Shown one piece after another: positions 18,577 through 26,726 of a stretch of 38,299 nt of DNA. The notes below the pieces were generated by a model. The model had not been told where the DNA came from, did no database searches, and worked only from the letters and a program-made list of their open reading frames with translations. Both the position numbers and the translations under genes were made by a program. Source of the stretch: an uncultured Verrucomicrobiota bacterium. GTDB lineage: Bacteria > Verrucomicrobiota > Verrucomicrobiia > Opitutales > Seribacteraceae. The DNA lies in the NCBI GenBank assembly GCA_902618175.1, contig CACMZN010000019.1:1-38299 (forward strand), given 5' to 3'. Every line of letters begins with the position of its first letter. Positions within the stretch are counted from its first letter, which is position 1.

Positions 18577-19921
18577 AGTATTTATTAAAATCTTAGTTCC
18601 TCTGTTCGTCTGATGCTTTCCTCTCCTTCTTCGCATTCAGCCGAAGCATGACCCATATCAACTTTATCCATATGAACGATCATGGTTACCAGTTTTCTTC
18701 TTAAATGAATCCAAAATTCAGGTTCGATACCTTCAAATTTTAGCTTATTCGCATAGATTACCAAGCAGTTACCTTTTCCGACATGGTCAGCGACTTTTAT
18801 TTGCTGCGCCAGCCAACCCGCAGGTTGTTCCTTACTCTTCTCCTTAAACGGAAAGAGCTGGTATCAAATGGACGACACCATGGAAAAAAGGGAAGATAAT
18901 GATTATACCCCCCATCCAATGGAAATGGTTACTACTTTGATGGGGTTGGTGGGTGAGCTGGAATTTCCATAGACAAAGGTATGGCAACTGGGATAAAACC
19001 ACCCTGGACTTACCCTTACTCTTCGGGCAAAAATTCTCGGATCTTTAAAACATTGATACTTCTCATCACTTGAAAAAAGACCAACTTACTACTTTTCTTC
19101 AAAGAAAACGAAATGGATTCCAATCAAACAATGCAAATTGGTCATGTGTGCGAAGAAGATTAACGGATGTGAAGGAATGAGTAAAATTAAATATGGCGGA
19201 CTGAACTCTATGGACACTAAACTTCACACAATAAGATTTATGACAGATATAATTTCTTAACCATGACGATTCCATGAGTGAATCAATGGTTACAATTTCG
19301 AAATAGACACGAGTCTGAAATCCATCGCAATTTTCTTACTGACAATGACAATATTGCATCTGATGGATAATAGAAATTTGTGCATTGATGTGATAACTCT
19401 TCCTGAAATAAACGAGCAAAGTTGATGAATACATGTGATGAATCATGAATCAATTTGCAAGAAAATGAACAAATTTAATTAAATAAAGACTCTTAAGTAT
19501 AAGATTATATTTAAATAAAATAGAACATTAAACGCTCATACAAAATGACAAGTAAAAATTCAACCGACGACATTAAGAAATTATGTTGGTGATTACCCCA
19601 AAAGAGAAGCTAAATGTAAAAGACCTGACGCACACATACATAGAGCTTTCGTTCGTTGAATCCAAAACTCTCCGCAAAGTTGCGCTAAATGTGCCAGATA
19701 ATCAAAATGATCACATAGAATCTGCGATTCCTTCAATCATAACAGTAACAAAAGGCTCCTTAAAAAGTCATCATCCAATGACCAAATTTTGAGCCTGGCG
19801 AAAAATCGAATCAAATGAATCGAATAGTCAGAATTGCAATCACGCAGCTTTTTCCAGAACATAAACTTCTCTTATCAAACATCGTTTACCTTCTCAATAA
19901 TTAAAATTAAATAAATATTTC
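18577..19921. other. Long gene-poor gap between sulfatase genes
   Basis: About 1.35 kb. The part next to the first sulfatase holds a gene-like minus-strand frame without a start (listed separately). The central and right parts (about 19080-19920) are strongly AT-rich with many stop codons. A 69-codon frame at 19583-19792 on plus has no recognisable family and no supporting start signal. The stretch looks like decayed coding DNA plus the promoter region for the second sulfatase. No repeat, RNA gene or terminator was recognised. Confidence 0.45.
18585..18863 (-). pseudogene. Decayed gene remnant, 92 codons, no start
   Basis: Reading minus from 18863 to the TAA at 18587-18585 gives 92 uninterrupted codons that look protein-like rather than random, with mixed hydrophobic and charged segments (GWLAQQIKVADHVGKGNCLV, PEFWIHLRRKLVTMIVHMDK, then an acidic tail). 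The first ATG is at about codon 61. Upstream the same frame is closed at once by a TGA (18866-18864) and a TAA about 50 bases further. Other minus frames beyond that point are also gene-like for 30-40 codons and then stop. I read this as the 3' end of a frameshifted gene. The family is unknown. Confidence 0.4.
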
Positions 19922-21475
19922 ATGAATATTCTCAGAGCTTTATTAATGCTTACATATCCTTTTTTCTCTTCACTAGCTAAAAGTCCAAACATCGTTCTAC
20001 TCATGGCGGATGACTTGGGCTTTTCGGATCTGGGTTGCTACGGATCCGAAATACAGACACCCAATCTCGATCAGTTAGCTTGGAACGGTCTCCGCTTCAG
20101 TCAATTTTACAATACCGCTAAATGTCACTCCTCGCGGGTTTCCCTGCTCACCGGTTTATATTGTGATCAGGCTGGTTCGGCAAGCCTAAGGCGCGGTGCC
20201 ACTATTGCGGAAGTACTTAAATCGGCTGGCTATTCGACTTGGATGTCCGGTAAGTGGCATCTTGATAAGCAACCTACTGATTTTGGATTTCAGCGCTACT
20301 GGGGTCACCTCTCCGGTGCCTGTAATTTTTTTACCGGAGACAACTCATTTCGACTTGATGGAAAAGAATGGAAGATTCCTGAAATCCTTAACGGAAGATC
20401 TTTTTACACGACGCATGCCATTACTGACTTTGCCTTGGATTTCATTAGAGAAGGAAAAATATCAGAAAATTCCGATCCTTTTTTACTTTATATTGCTTTC
20501 AACGCCCCCCACTATCCACTTCAGGCTCCAGAATCTACCGTTAAGAAATACAACCGGATTTATGATGTTGGATGGGATGAAGTAAGAAAAAAGAGATATG
20601 CAAAACAACTGGCCTCCGGCTTAATTTCTCCAAAATTTAAACTTTCGCCCCGAGCCAATCACATTCCAGCTTGGAATTCACTCAACGAATCAGAAAAGGA
20701 ATGGGAAGCAGATCGCATGGAAGTTTTTGCCGCCATGGTAGATATCATGGATGAAAATATCGGTCGAATCATTGAAGTTTTGAAGAAAAGAAAAGTTTTC
20801 GATGACACCCTTTTTCTTTTTTGCTCTGATAATGGCGGTTGTCCCTTTGAAAGAACGACGGGGCGAAATCTCAAGCCCTGGAATCCAAACTCATATTGGA
20901 CTTATGACGCCTCTTGGGCACAAGCGAGCAACACGCCTTTTCGATTTTACAAACAAAATCAGCACGAAGGTGGAATCTCTTCACCTCTGATTGTACATTG
21001 GCCAAAAGGATTGAAAGCCACACCAGGAAGCATAACACATCAACCTGGTCATTTGATCGACTTTATGGCTACCTTCATTGATCTTAGTGGTGCAAAATAT
21101 CCCAAAAAGATTAATGATCGATTCATTGATCCTTTGGAAGGCAAGTCTCTTGTTCCCGTTTTTTTGGATAGGGAAAGAAAAGGACACGAAAACCTCTATT
21201 TCCACTTCGGATCTGACCGAGCCTTGAGGCAAGGAAGATGGAAAATTGTTTCGGCAAAAGGAGGTAGATGGGAACTCTACGATCTGGAGAATGATCGAAC
21301 CGAATTGACAGACCTGTCGGAAAAAAATCCTAAACGAGTGGAGATGATGTCTAGGATTTGGTTTGACATCGCAAAAAACAAAGAACGACTGAGAGGCAAG
21401 GCACTACAACCAGTTAAAGATAAAATAAAAAAACTTTCTTTTAGAAAAGATACTTCCGGACAGTTGGGTAAGTAA
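19922..21475 (+). CDS. Secreted sulfatase with variant CHSSR active-site motif
   Basis: Second sulfatase, 517 residues, unlike the first in detail. It has a signal peptide (about 1-19), the metal site NIVLLMADDLGFSDLGCYG (Asp30, Asp31), and the active-site motif NTAKCHSSRVSLLTG with Cys68 as the presumed formylglycine. Position 3 of the CxPxR signature is Ser instead of Pro. MSGKWHLD, then LFCSDNGGCPF and the HEGG segment complete the active site. The C-terminus is Lys-rich (DKIKKLSFRK). It stands alone, 1.3 kb after the first sulfatase and 200 bp before the next gene. The general fold and role are clear; the substrate is not. Confidence 0.9.
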   Translation: MNILRALLMLTYPFFSSLAKSPNIVLLMADDLGFSDLGCYGSEIQTPNLDQLAWNGLRFSQFYNTAKCHSSRVSLLTGLYCDQAGSASLRRGATIAEVLKSAGYSTWMSGKWHLDKQPTDFGFQRYWGHLSGACNFFTGDNSFRLDGKEWKIPEILNGRSFYTTHAITDFALDFIREGKISENSDPFLLYIAFNAPHYPLQAPESTVKKYNRIYDVGWDEVRKKRYAKQLASGLISPKFKLSPRANHIPAWNSLNESEKEWEADRMEVFAAMVDIMDENIGRIIEVLKKRKVFDDTLFLFCSDNGGCPFERTTGRNLKPWNPNSYWTYDASWAQASNTPFRFYKQNQHEGGISSPLIVHWPKGLKATPGSITHQPGHLIDFMATFIDLSGAKYPKKINDRFIDPLEGKSLVPVFLDRERKGHENLYFHFGSDRALRQGRWKIVSAKGGRWELYDLENDRTELTDLSEKNPKRVEMMSRIWFDIAKNKERLRGKALQPVKDKIKKLSFRKDTSGQLGK

Positions 21476-21674
21476 TACCAACAGCCCGAAACTATGGAAA
21501 AACAGGTAGTGCAAAAAATGGATTCATCATACACTGGGTTTCATCGTATGGGGAATGGTCATACTTCCTCGCTTGAATCGAAAAGCGAAAAATTAAAAGT
21601 ACATTTGAAAATTTTTGTTTTAAAATTCCTCAAAATTACTTGAAAATCAACTAAGTTCTTTTTATTTTAAATGT

Positions 21675-22124
21675 GTGAATTCCCATTTACCTTTTAGGAG
21701 TGTTTTAATCCTTATCACGCTCACCTTTTCCCTTTTTGCCGAAGACGACAAGAAGGAGGCGTCAATAGAGGTTAGGTTGGCTGCTGCAAAAAATGTTCTC
21801 ACGGAATCTTCGCAAATTACCTTAATTTACGTTCAAGGATTGGTGTGTCCTTCTTGTGCGATTGGAATTCGTAAAAATCTTTCTAAAATGGATGGAGTTG
21901 ATGTGAGTAGATTCAAGCAAGGCATCGATATCAATCCAGAGACGCAACTCGTTACAATTGCCCTTCTTGATGATGTATCGCTCGATCAAAAAGATTTGAT
22001 TGAACGAGTCGAGGACGCCGGATACATCGCCATTGAAGAATACAAGCTTCATGATGGTCATTTGGATGCTCACCGTTATAAACATGATGCATCCGCAAAA
22101 ATAGTCCACTACACTCAGGATTAG
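21675..22124 (+). CDS. Secreted heavy-metal-associated (HMA) domain protein
   Basis: A 149-residue protein with a signal peptide (about 1-22, LILITLTFSLFAED) and an HMA-like domain (about 46-125). Its metal-binding motif is GLVCPSCAIGI, with Cys58 and Cys61 in CxxC spacing, and the VEDAGYIAIEEY segment matches the HMA closing strand. The tail is His-rich (HDGHLDAHRYKHD), which could add metal ligands. The start is a GTG, because the nearby ATG at 21671 is out of frame and only the GTG supplies the signal peptide. Only 8 bp separate it from the next gene, a beta-barrel protein. I infer a periplasmic metal-binding or sensing role, probably copper or another soft metal. Transfer to a partner is speculation. 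Confidence 0.75.
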   Translation: MNSHLPFRSVLILITLTFSLFAEDDKKEASIEVRLAAAKNVLTESSQITLIYVQGLVCPSCAIGIRKNLSKMDGVDVSRFKQGIDINPETQLVTIALLDDVSLDQKDLIERVEDAGYIAIEEYKLHDGHLDAHRYKHDASAKIVHYTQD

Positions 22125-22132
22125 TTAAAGTC

Positions 22133-22957
22133 TTGAAGAAACACTTCCTTTGCTGGGGTATCTTGCTGAAGATATGTTTTTATGTGGATATTGCTCAAGC
22201 AGATGACCCGGTAATGAATATGATGCCCCGCTGGTCCGGAGGATGGGGCTTTCAGGTCCATTATGAATACATCAATGAGACCGACTTGCTGATTGGAAGC
22301 AGAAAGCTTTTCGAAGGCTTATCCGAAGAGGTCAACATTATGCATCTCGAAGGAGTGTACACTTGGAAAAAGGAAATTCGAATCATAGCTAAGTTGCCCT
22401 ACGTATTGGGTGCAGAACGAGAATTGCCAGACTCATCGGGTGGAAAATTAATTCAAAAAGACAGTGGATGGGGAGATCTGAACCTTTCTCTTCCCCTGAA
22501 GAAATATTTCAATTTAGACGGAAAAAGCGGTTCGTGGACATTCAAACCGATGTTGAGGATTCCTTTATCCCAGAAAGATGATTACGACTTTTACTACAAG
22601 GAGTTTGGGAGTGGACTGGGTTTTGGATACGAATTTGAGACTTCAAATTACTTTTTTGGAATTGGTACGGGTTGGTGGATTTTTGATGGAATTAGACCAG
22701 CCGAGATACATTCCTCTTTGGATTTTGGATATAATTTCGAAACTCGGAACTCAAATGGATCGATTTTTTGGGAAACGGATTTTCATGCAGAAGATGATGA
22801 ATCCAGAACTCTAGGTTCAGGACCTGCATTCTATTTTAATCACAACGATACGATCCACTCTAGAATTGAATGGAAACATGACTTCATTGACCATCAAGGA
22901 ATCATAGATCATGGAAACGGTAATCATTTTAAGATCGGTATTGGTTGGGTTTTTTGA
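22133..22957 (+). CDS. Outer-membrane beta-barrel protein of unknown function
   Basis: A 274-residue protein with a signal peptide (about 1-23, ending DIAQADD) and then alternating polar/aromatic strands throughout, closing with a C-terminal Phe (FKIGIGWVF), the usual barrel sorting signal. The start is TTG at 22133; no in-frame ATG would preserve the signal peptide. It follows the HMA protein by 8 bp and is presumably co-expressed with it, which suggests metal handling at the outer membrane. Met and His are frequent near the N-terminus (PVMNMMPRW) and C-terminus (HDFIDHQGIIDHGNGNH). It resembles transporter/porin-like barrels of the kind often found near metal-efflux genes, but I cannot name a family. 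Confidence 0.65.
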   Translation: MKKHFLCWGILLKICFYVDIAQADDPVMNMMPRWSGGWGFQVHYEYINETDLLIGSRKLFEGLSEEVNIMHLEGVYTWKKEIRIIAKLPYVLGAERELPDSSGGKLIQKDSGWGDLNLSLPLKKYFNLDGKSGSWTFKPMLRIPLSQKDDYDFYYKEFGSGLGFGYEFETSNYFFGIGTGWWIFDGIRPAEIHSSLDFGYNFETRNSNGSIFWETDFHAEDDESRTLGSGPAFYFNHNDTIHSRIEWKHDFIDHQGIIDHGNGNHFKIGIGWVF

Positions 22958-23038
22958 TGATTGGAATAGTTGCTGCCCTTTTGCTTTTTATTCATTGCAA
23001 TCATATTTCCTGCCAATAAAAAAGCTCATCTGATTTCC

Positions 23039-23069
23039 TTAAGCAAAAAAGCCAAGTCCGATTGCTTAA
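23039..23069. terminator. Inverted repeat in convergent gap, possible terminator
   Basis: A perfect 8-bp inverted repeat, TTAAGCAA (23039-23046) and TTGCTTAA (23062-23069), lies between the converging beta-barrel and DUF6807 genes. A second 6-bp stem, CTTGAG (23086-23091) with CTCAAG (23100-23105), follows. Neither is trailed by a long T run, so the terminator role is tentative. Confidence 0.3.
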
Positions 23070-23111
23070 ATGCGAGGATGTGGAACTTGAGTCGAACTTC
23101 TCAAGTCTCAC

Positions 23112-24065
23112 CTATTCCTTTGACCACTCCAAATACTTTAGGGAAACTTCGGCATTCTTTGGATCCCCAACATGAAAGAGGAATCGGTACCTGAAAGTGC
23201 ATTCCTCTCCCTTGTTCAATTTCATTCCGCCTTCATAGTTTGATTCTGGTTCGAAATGTTTGAGTCCGAATGGATTGGCCGCAACCAAACCATAATCCCG
23301 GGCATGCCACCAAGTCGGGTGTCTGGGATTGGATGGATGATCAAAGATGGAAATGCCCAATTCCTCTTCTTCCACTTTCGCCCAATAAGAGAGCCATGAA
23401 GCCCGCTTCCCCCAGATATTCTTACCGACAACTCCTTCGCTGTTCACCGAGGATCCTCTCGCAACTTTTCCTTGCAAGCGAAGCTCGGGTCGAATTCGTA
23501 TTCCCATGGTTCCTTCCTTTGTGTCACCAAAGATAACGTCCTCAACGGAAGCCTGCAGAGTCACACTGAAATCAATCGCATTGTTTTTCGAATCGATGGA
23601 ATGAAAGGAAATGGTTCGCGTGTCCTGGCAAACGGTTTTTCCTTCTCCATCCTTCCATAGATTAAGGGAAGTAAAGGTGTTTTTCCCAATTTCTAGAAAT
23701 TCTTGATGTATGATACTACCTTTGTTTTCTCCCTTAGTCCAAAAATCCACACCATTCACATTCCCGTGTGAAAACCATAAGGATGCATGATGGGGATGAT
23801 CCGTGTCCTCGCCGTATACTTCCTGTTCAAAAGGGAATTTTCTTGTCATGGTCTTTCCCGTAGGACCGTAAATTGGATAAAGAACAGGTTTTGCCCGATC
23901 ATCGTCATCAAACACATATTCTGTGAACAACTTTTTACCGTCGTACACCATGAGTTTTCCATTTTCTTTCTTAATGAAAATATCTTCGCTTAGTCCAAAA
24001 GCAATTTGCATGCAAAATAAGGATATTAGAGTTAAAAACAACAAACGCATCAGGGAAATCGACAT
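23112..24065 (-). CDS. Secreted DUF6807 (PmoA-like) family protein
   Basis: A 317-residue protein with a signal peptide (about 1-24, LLFLTLISLFCMQIAFG). The family landmark HPHHASLWFSHGNVNGVDFW is at about residues 90-109, and the C-terminal part contains the HPTWWHARDYGLVAANPFG segment. This family is abundant in Verrucomicrobiota, Planctomycetota and Bacteroidota, usually in carbohydrate-use neighbourhoods. Its activity is not established, and the label 'methane oxygenase PmoA' sometimes given is misleading. Nearby sulfatases fit a polysaccharide-related role, but that is inference. A small hypothetical gene lies 41 bp upstream on the same strand and may share its mRNA. Confidence 0.85.
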   Translation of the reverse strand: MSISLMRLLFLTLISLFCMQIAFGLSEDIFIKKENGKLMVYDGKKLFTEYVFDDDDRAKPVLYPIYGPTGKTMTRKFPFEQEVYGEDTDHPHHASLWFSHGNVNGVDFWTKGENKGSIIHQEFLEIGKNTFTSLNLWKDGEGKTVCQDTRTISFHSIDSKNNAIDFSVTLQASVEDVIFGDTKEGTMGIRIRPELRLQGKVARGSSVNSEGVVGKNIWGKRASWLSYWAKVEEEELGISIFDHPSNPRHPTWWHARDYGLVAANPFGLKHFEPESNYEGGMKLNKGEECTFRYRFLFHVGDPKNAEVSLKYLEWSKE

Positions 24066-24106
24066 TTAAAATCATAATTCCTTAGGCAAGAATTCCTTTG
24101 GGTCAA

Positions 24107-24475
24107 TTACAACTTGGCATGAAAAAAATCCTCCAAGGCAGATAGTACGAATTTCCGTTCCTGATTAGCAATTTGTTCGGATTCCTGAGAGAATTTCATG
24201 ATTCTTGAGTACGGCATTTCAAATTCCTCCTCCAAGATTGTTTGCTTCTGGGGTCTTCCATTTCTACGAGAGGAAGGATCAATTCGAACATACCTTCGCT
24301 TGCCGTTTGCATGGCAGATAAAAGCCCATTCATCGATAAGAAGATCGAAAACCAGTTCAAATGCAAGAATGCCACTTTTCTCATCCAACCACAAGGTCAA
24401 GGACATGGAATCATCAGCATATTTCTTTAGGTCTCTCTCTGTTACCAGTGAATTGTTTTTTATTGGCTTAAGCAT
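24107..24475 (-). CDS. Small hypothetical protein
   Basis: A 122-residue predicted cytosolic protein with no signal peptide or membrane segment. A likely beta-sheet core (SLTLWLDEKSGILAFELVFDLLIDEWAFICHANGKRRYVRID) precedes a charged stretch with SSRRNGRPQKQ and a helical C-terminus. I do not recognise the family. The only support is the clean 122-codon frame with mixed composition and its place 41 bp upstream of the DUF6807 gene on the same strand. It diverges from a possible small Cys-rich gene at 24520. Confidence 0.6.
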   Translation of the reverse strand: MLKPIKNNSLVTERDLKKYADDSMSLTLWLDEKSGILAFELVFDLLIDEWAFICHANGKRRYVRIDPSSRRNGRPQKQTILEEEFEMPYSRIMKFSQESEQIANQERKFVLSALEDFFHAKL

Positions 24476-24519
24476 TGATGTGAATCTTGTCCCAGATCAT
24501 TATGAGGCGAAACATACAT

Positions 24520-24690
24520 ATGCATATCGTGAATGATTCCACAGATTTGAAACCTTGTAAATTCGGGAGATGCAAATTCCCACGCACCTGCGAATGGAAC
24601 CAAAAGTGTATTCAAGTGGATCTGAATATCAGTCTTAAGACTAAGCAGGAAGGGAGTAAAAAAAGGAAAAAAGAAAAACCTACTCGCTGA
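24520..24690 (+). CDS. Possible small Cys-rich protein
   Basis: A 56-codon frame (MHIVNDSTDLKPCKFGR..) with four cysteines in a compact pattern, C-x4-C-x5-C-x5-C, within CKFGRCKFPRTCEWNQKC, then a very Lys-rich tail. Earlier in-frame starts exist at 24502 (ATG) and 24487 (TTG). The Cys spacing and basic tail could make a small zinc-binding protein, but no family is recognised and no SD is seen. The 3' end overlaps the stop of the minus-strand gene at 24680 by about 11 bp. It may be non-coding. Confidence 0.3.
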   Translation: MHIVNDSTDLKPCKFGRCKFPRTCEWNQKCIQVDLNISLKTKQEGSKKRKKEKPTR

Positions 24691-25162
24691 AATTTCTCAG
24701 GGATACTGGTTTTTCCAAAATTTCTTTAGTCACGATTGCTTTTTTCAATGAACTTCGGGAAGTTTTCAAATCTTGCTTCACCCATTGAAAAGAAACATTG
24801 TGTGCTTTTCTTTTGCCTTGGGGCGGTTTTTGATGGATTCCACTGGGCACATTCTCCCTTGACTTCTTTAACCCTTGCGTATGATCCGAATCCAATCGTT
24901 GTTCAATTTGATTTGAGATAGTTTTTTCAGTCGGAATGAATGGTGGTCTTTCAACTGGTTGAGAATCAGAAGGTACTCCTGTGGCTTCCTTCCAAGCTTT
25001 TTTTAGAAGTTCCTGCAGACCTTCTTCATTTTTTTGACTTTTTTTGGCTGGCTCATCAACTTCGGCATCGCTTGCACCATCCCTTTTCTTGAAGAACCTC
25101 CCAACTATGGAAGCAAACACCAAGCCTAGGATTATTAAAGTATCAAGGGGTAAATCGGGCAT
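24680..25162 (-). CDS. Small membrane-anchored protein, last gene of the floA-nfeD operon
   Basis: A 160-residue protein with one N-terminal transmembrane helix (about 5-22, LDTLIILGLVFASIVGRFF). A charged, Lys/Glu/Gln-rich, probably disordered or coiled region follows, and the C-terminus has a short conserved-looking hydrophobic helix (KKAIVTKEILEKPVSLRNF). I do not recognise a named family. Small anchored proteins of this design next to floA are, as I recall, common in PVC bacteria. It starts 43 bp after floA on the same strand and so is probably co-expressed with the flotillin module. A role as a FloA partner is inference from position only. Confidence 0.7.
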   Translation of the reverse strand: MPDLPLDTLIILGLVFASIVGRFFKKRDGASDAEVDEPAKKSQKNEEGLQELLKKAWKEATGVPSDSQPVERPPFIPTEKTISNQIEQRLDSDHTQGLKKSRENVPSGIHQKPPQGKRKAHNVSFQWVKQDLKTSRSSLKKAIVTKEILEKPVSLRNFSE

Positions 25163-25205
25163 TTTTTTTCAATATTCGGTATACAATCGAATCAGAAACT
25201 TACCA

Positions 25206-26192
25206 TCAATCAACGCCCTTGGATATGCTGTCTCTCATTTCCGTATCTGATTGAACGTTTCTCATACGATAGTAATCCATGATTCCAAGGTTGCCACTTC
25301 GAAAGGCTTCCGCCATCGCCAAAGGAATCTCAGCCTCTGCTTCCACCAACTTTGCCTGCATTTCCTGCACCTTTGCCTTGTTCTCTTGCTCGAGAGCAAC
25401 TGCCGCTGCTCGACGAATCTCTGCTTGTGCTTGTGCAACTTCCTTGTCCGCAGAAGCCTGCGATGATCGCAAGGCGGCACCTCTATTTTCCCCTAAATCA
25501 ACGTCTGCGATGTCAATCGAAAGAATTTCGAAAGCAGTCCCCTGATCCAAACCCCTATCCAATACTTTCTCTGTTATGGAATTTGGGTTTTCGAGAACAA
25601 CTTTATAGTTTTCGGATGAACCAATCGTGGAAACGATGCTTTCTCCCACCCGGGCAATAACGGTCTCTTCTTGAGCGCTTCCCACGTAACGATCCAAATT
25701 GCTCCTTACGGTTACCCGTGCCCGGACTTTAACCTGAATACCGTCCTTGGCCACGCCGTCAATGGTTTCTCGTCCCTCAATCACACAATCAATCACTTTC
25801 GGATTTATGGAAGTTCGTACGGCTTCCAAAACAGACTTTGTAGTACCTCTGGTGGCGAGATCGATTGCGCAAGCTCGGTCCCAACTCAATAAGATATTTG
25901 CCTTGGATGCTGCAATTAATGCTTGAACGGTTTGAACGACATTTCCTTCCGCAAGAAAATGTGCCTCCAATTGGTCAGTTTTCAAAGGAAGGCTGGCTTT
26001 CACTGCAGTTACCCGGGCGTCCACGATCAATCCCACTGGAACTCCTCTCAGACGCATTGCAAGAAGGGTCGCAAAGCTGACCTTAGCCTTTGAAAGATAA
26101 GCTTTCAGCCAAGTGCTGAAGAAGGAGATGATGACGAGTGAAACGACGAGTCCGATGACCAGTAGAATTCCAATGATAATCAATTCAATCAT
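25206..26192 (-). CDS. floA: Flotillin-like protein FloA
   Basis: Membrane scaffold of the SPFH superfamily that forms functional membrane microdomains in bacteria. The 328-residue protein has an N-terminal membrane helix (about 2-26), then the FloA-specific stretch ([27 protein letters not shown]) and the SPFH body. An Ala/Glu-rich coiled coil (about 240-295, [21 protein letters not shown]) and the conserved end ([22 protein letters not shown]) follow. Length and motifs fit FloA (YqfA type) rather than eukaryote-like FloT. It follows the short nfeD gene by 48 bp, the usual NfeD-FloA pairing. Confidence 0.95.
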   Translation of the reverse strand: MIELIIIGILLVIGLVVSLVIISFFSTWLKAYLSKAKVSFATLLAMRLRGVPVGLIVDARVTAVKASLPLKTDQLEAHFLAEGNVVQTVQALIAASKANILLSWDRACAIDLATRGTTKSVLEAVRTSINPKVIDCVIEGRETIDGVAKDGIQVKVRARVTVRSNLDRYVGSAQEETVIARVGESIVSTIGSSENYKVVLENPNSITEKVLDRGLDQGTAFEILSIDIADVDLGENRGAALRSSQASADKEVAQAQAEIRRAAAVALEQENKAKVQEMQAKLVEAEAEIPLAMAEAFRSGNLGIMDYYRMRNVQSDTEMRDSISKGVD

Positions 26193-26240
26193 ATATAATT
26201 TGGGTTGGTGTTAGAATTTTGTCTGATCAATGAGTGTTGG

Positions 26241-26726
26241 TCAAACATTCGTGACGTTTTGAAACCTCTGTACTCTTACTCGAAAATCATCCCTGCCGGA
26301 AATTGTGATACGTGTTCCCTTTGACAAGAAGCCATCTTCACTCACCGCATCGTAGGTCCTTCCGTTCACCAAAATCATGCCCTCGGGATGAAGATCCGTC
26401 AGAATTTCACCATCCTGACCAATCAATGCCTCATTTGAAATGGATGCGTTGCTTTGTCCTTTACTGGTTGAATCAAGAAAGAGGTTTTTCCCAAATTCAC
26501 TGTTTGACAACCATTTGAATTCGATGAACAGCAAGGCAACTGCCCCCATCCCGCTTATGAGAAAGGTCAAGGTTGGAGCAAACCAACCACCGTATTCGAG
26601 GTATGCAAAATAAGCGGATGCAAGGATTGCGAAAAAGCCCAAAAGACCAAGTATTCCGCCAGGTACCACCGCTTCGAGTCCGATGAGCAAATAGGCAAAT
26701 GAAACACAGAGCAAAATTTCAGTCAT
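26241..26726 (-). CDS. Short NfeD-family membrane protein
   Basis: A 161-residue protein with three or so transmembrane helices (about 2-20, 25-45, 52-72) and a C-terminal OB-fold-like NfeD domain (about 95-155; LIGQDGEILTDLHPEGMILVNGRTYDAVSEDG is typical). It lacks a protease domain. Its ATG overlaps the stop of the larger NfeD1 gene by 4 bp (26723-26726), so the two are translationally coupled. NfeD proteins usually pair with SPFH proteins, here FloA immediately downstream. Confidence 0.88.
   Translation of the reverse strand: MTEILLCVSFAYLLIGLEAVVPGGILGLLGFFAILASAYFAYLEYGGWFAPTLTFLISGMGAVALLFIEFKWLSNSEFGKNLFLDSTSKGQSNASISNEALIGQDGEILTDLHPEGMILVNGRTYDAVSEDGFLSKGTRITISGRDDFRVRVQRFQNVTNV

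Noticed and set aside
19583-19792. 69-codon frame on plus before the second sulfatase
   Set aside because: No recognisable family or start signal and it lies in AT-rich, stop-rich DNA; probably chance.
22970-23194. 74-codon frame after the beta-barrel gene
   Set aside because: It runs into the DUF6807 gene on the opposite strand and its composition is not gene-like after the first 15 residues.
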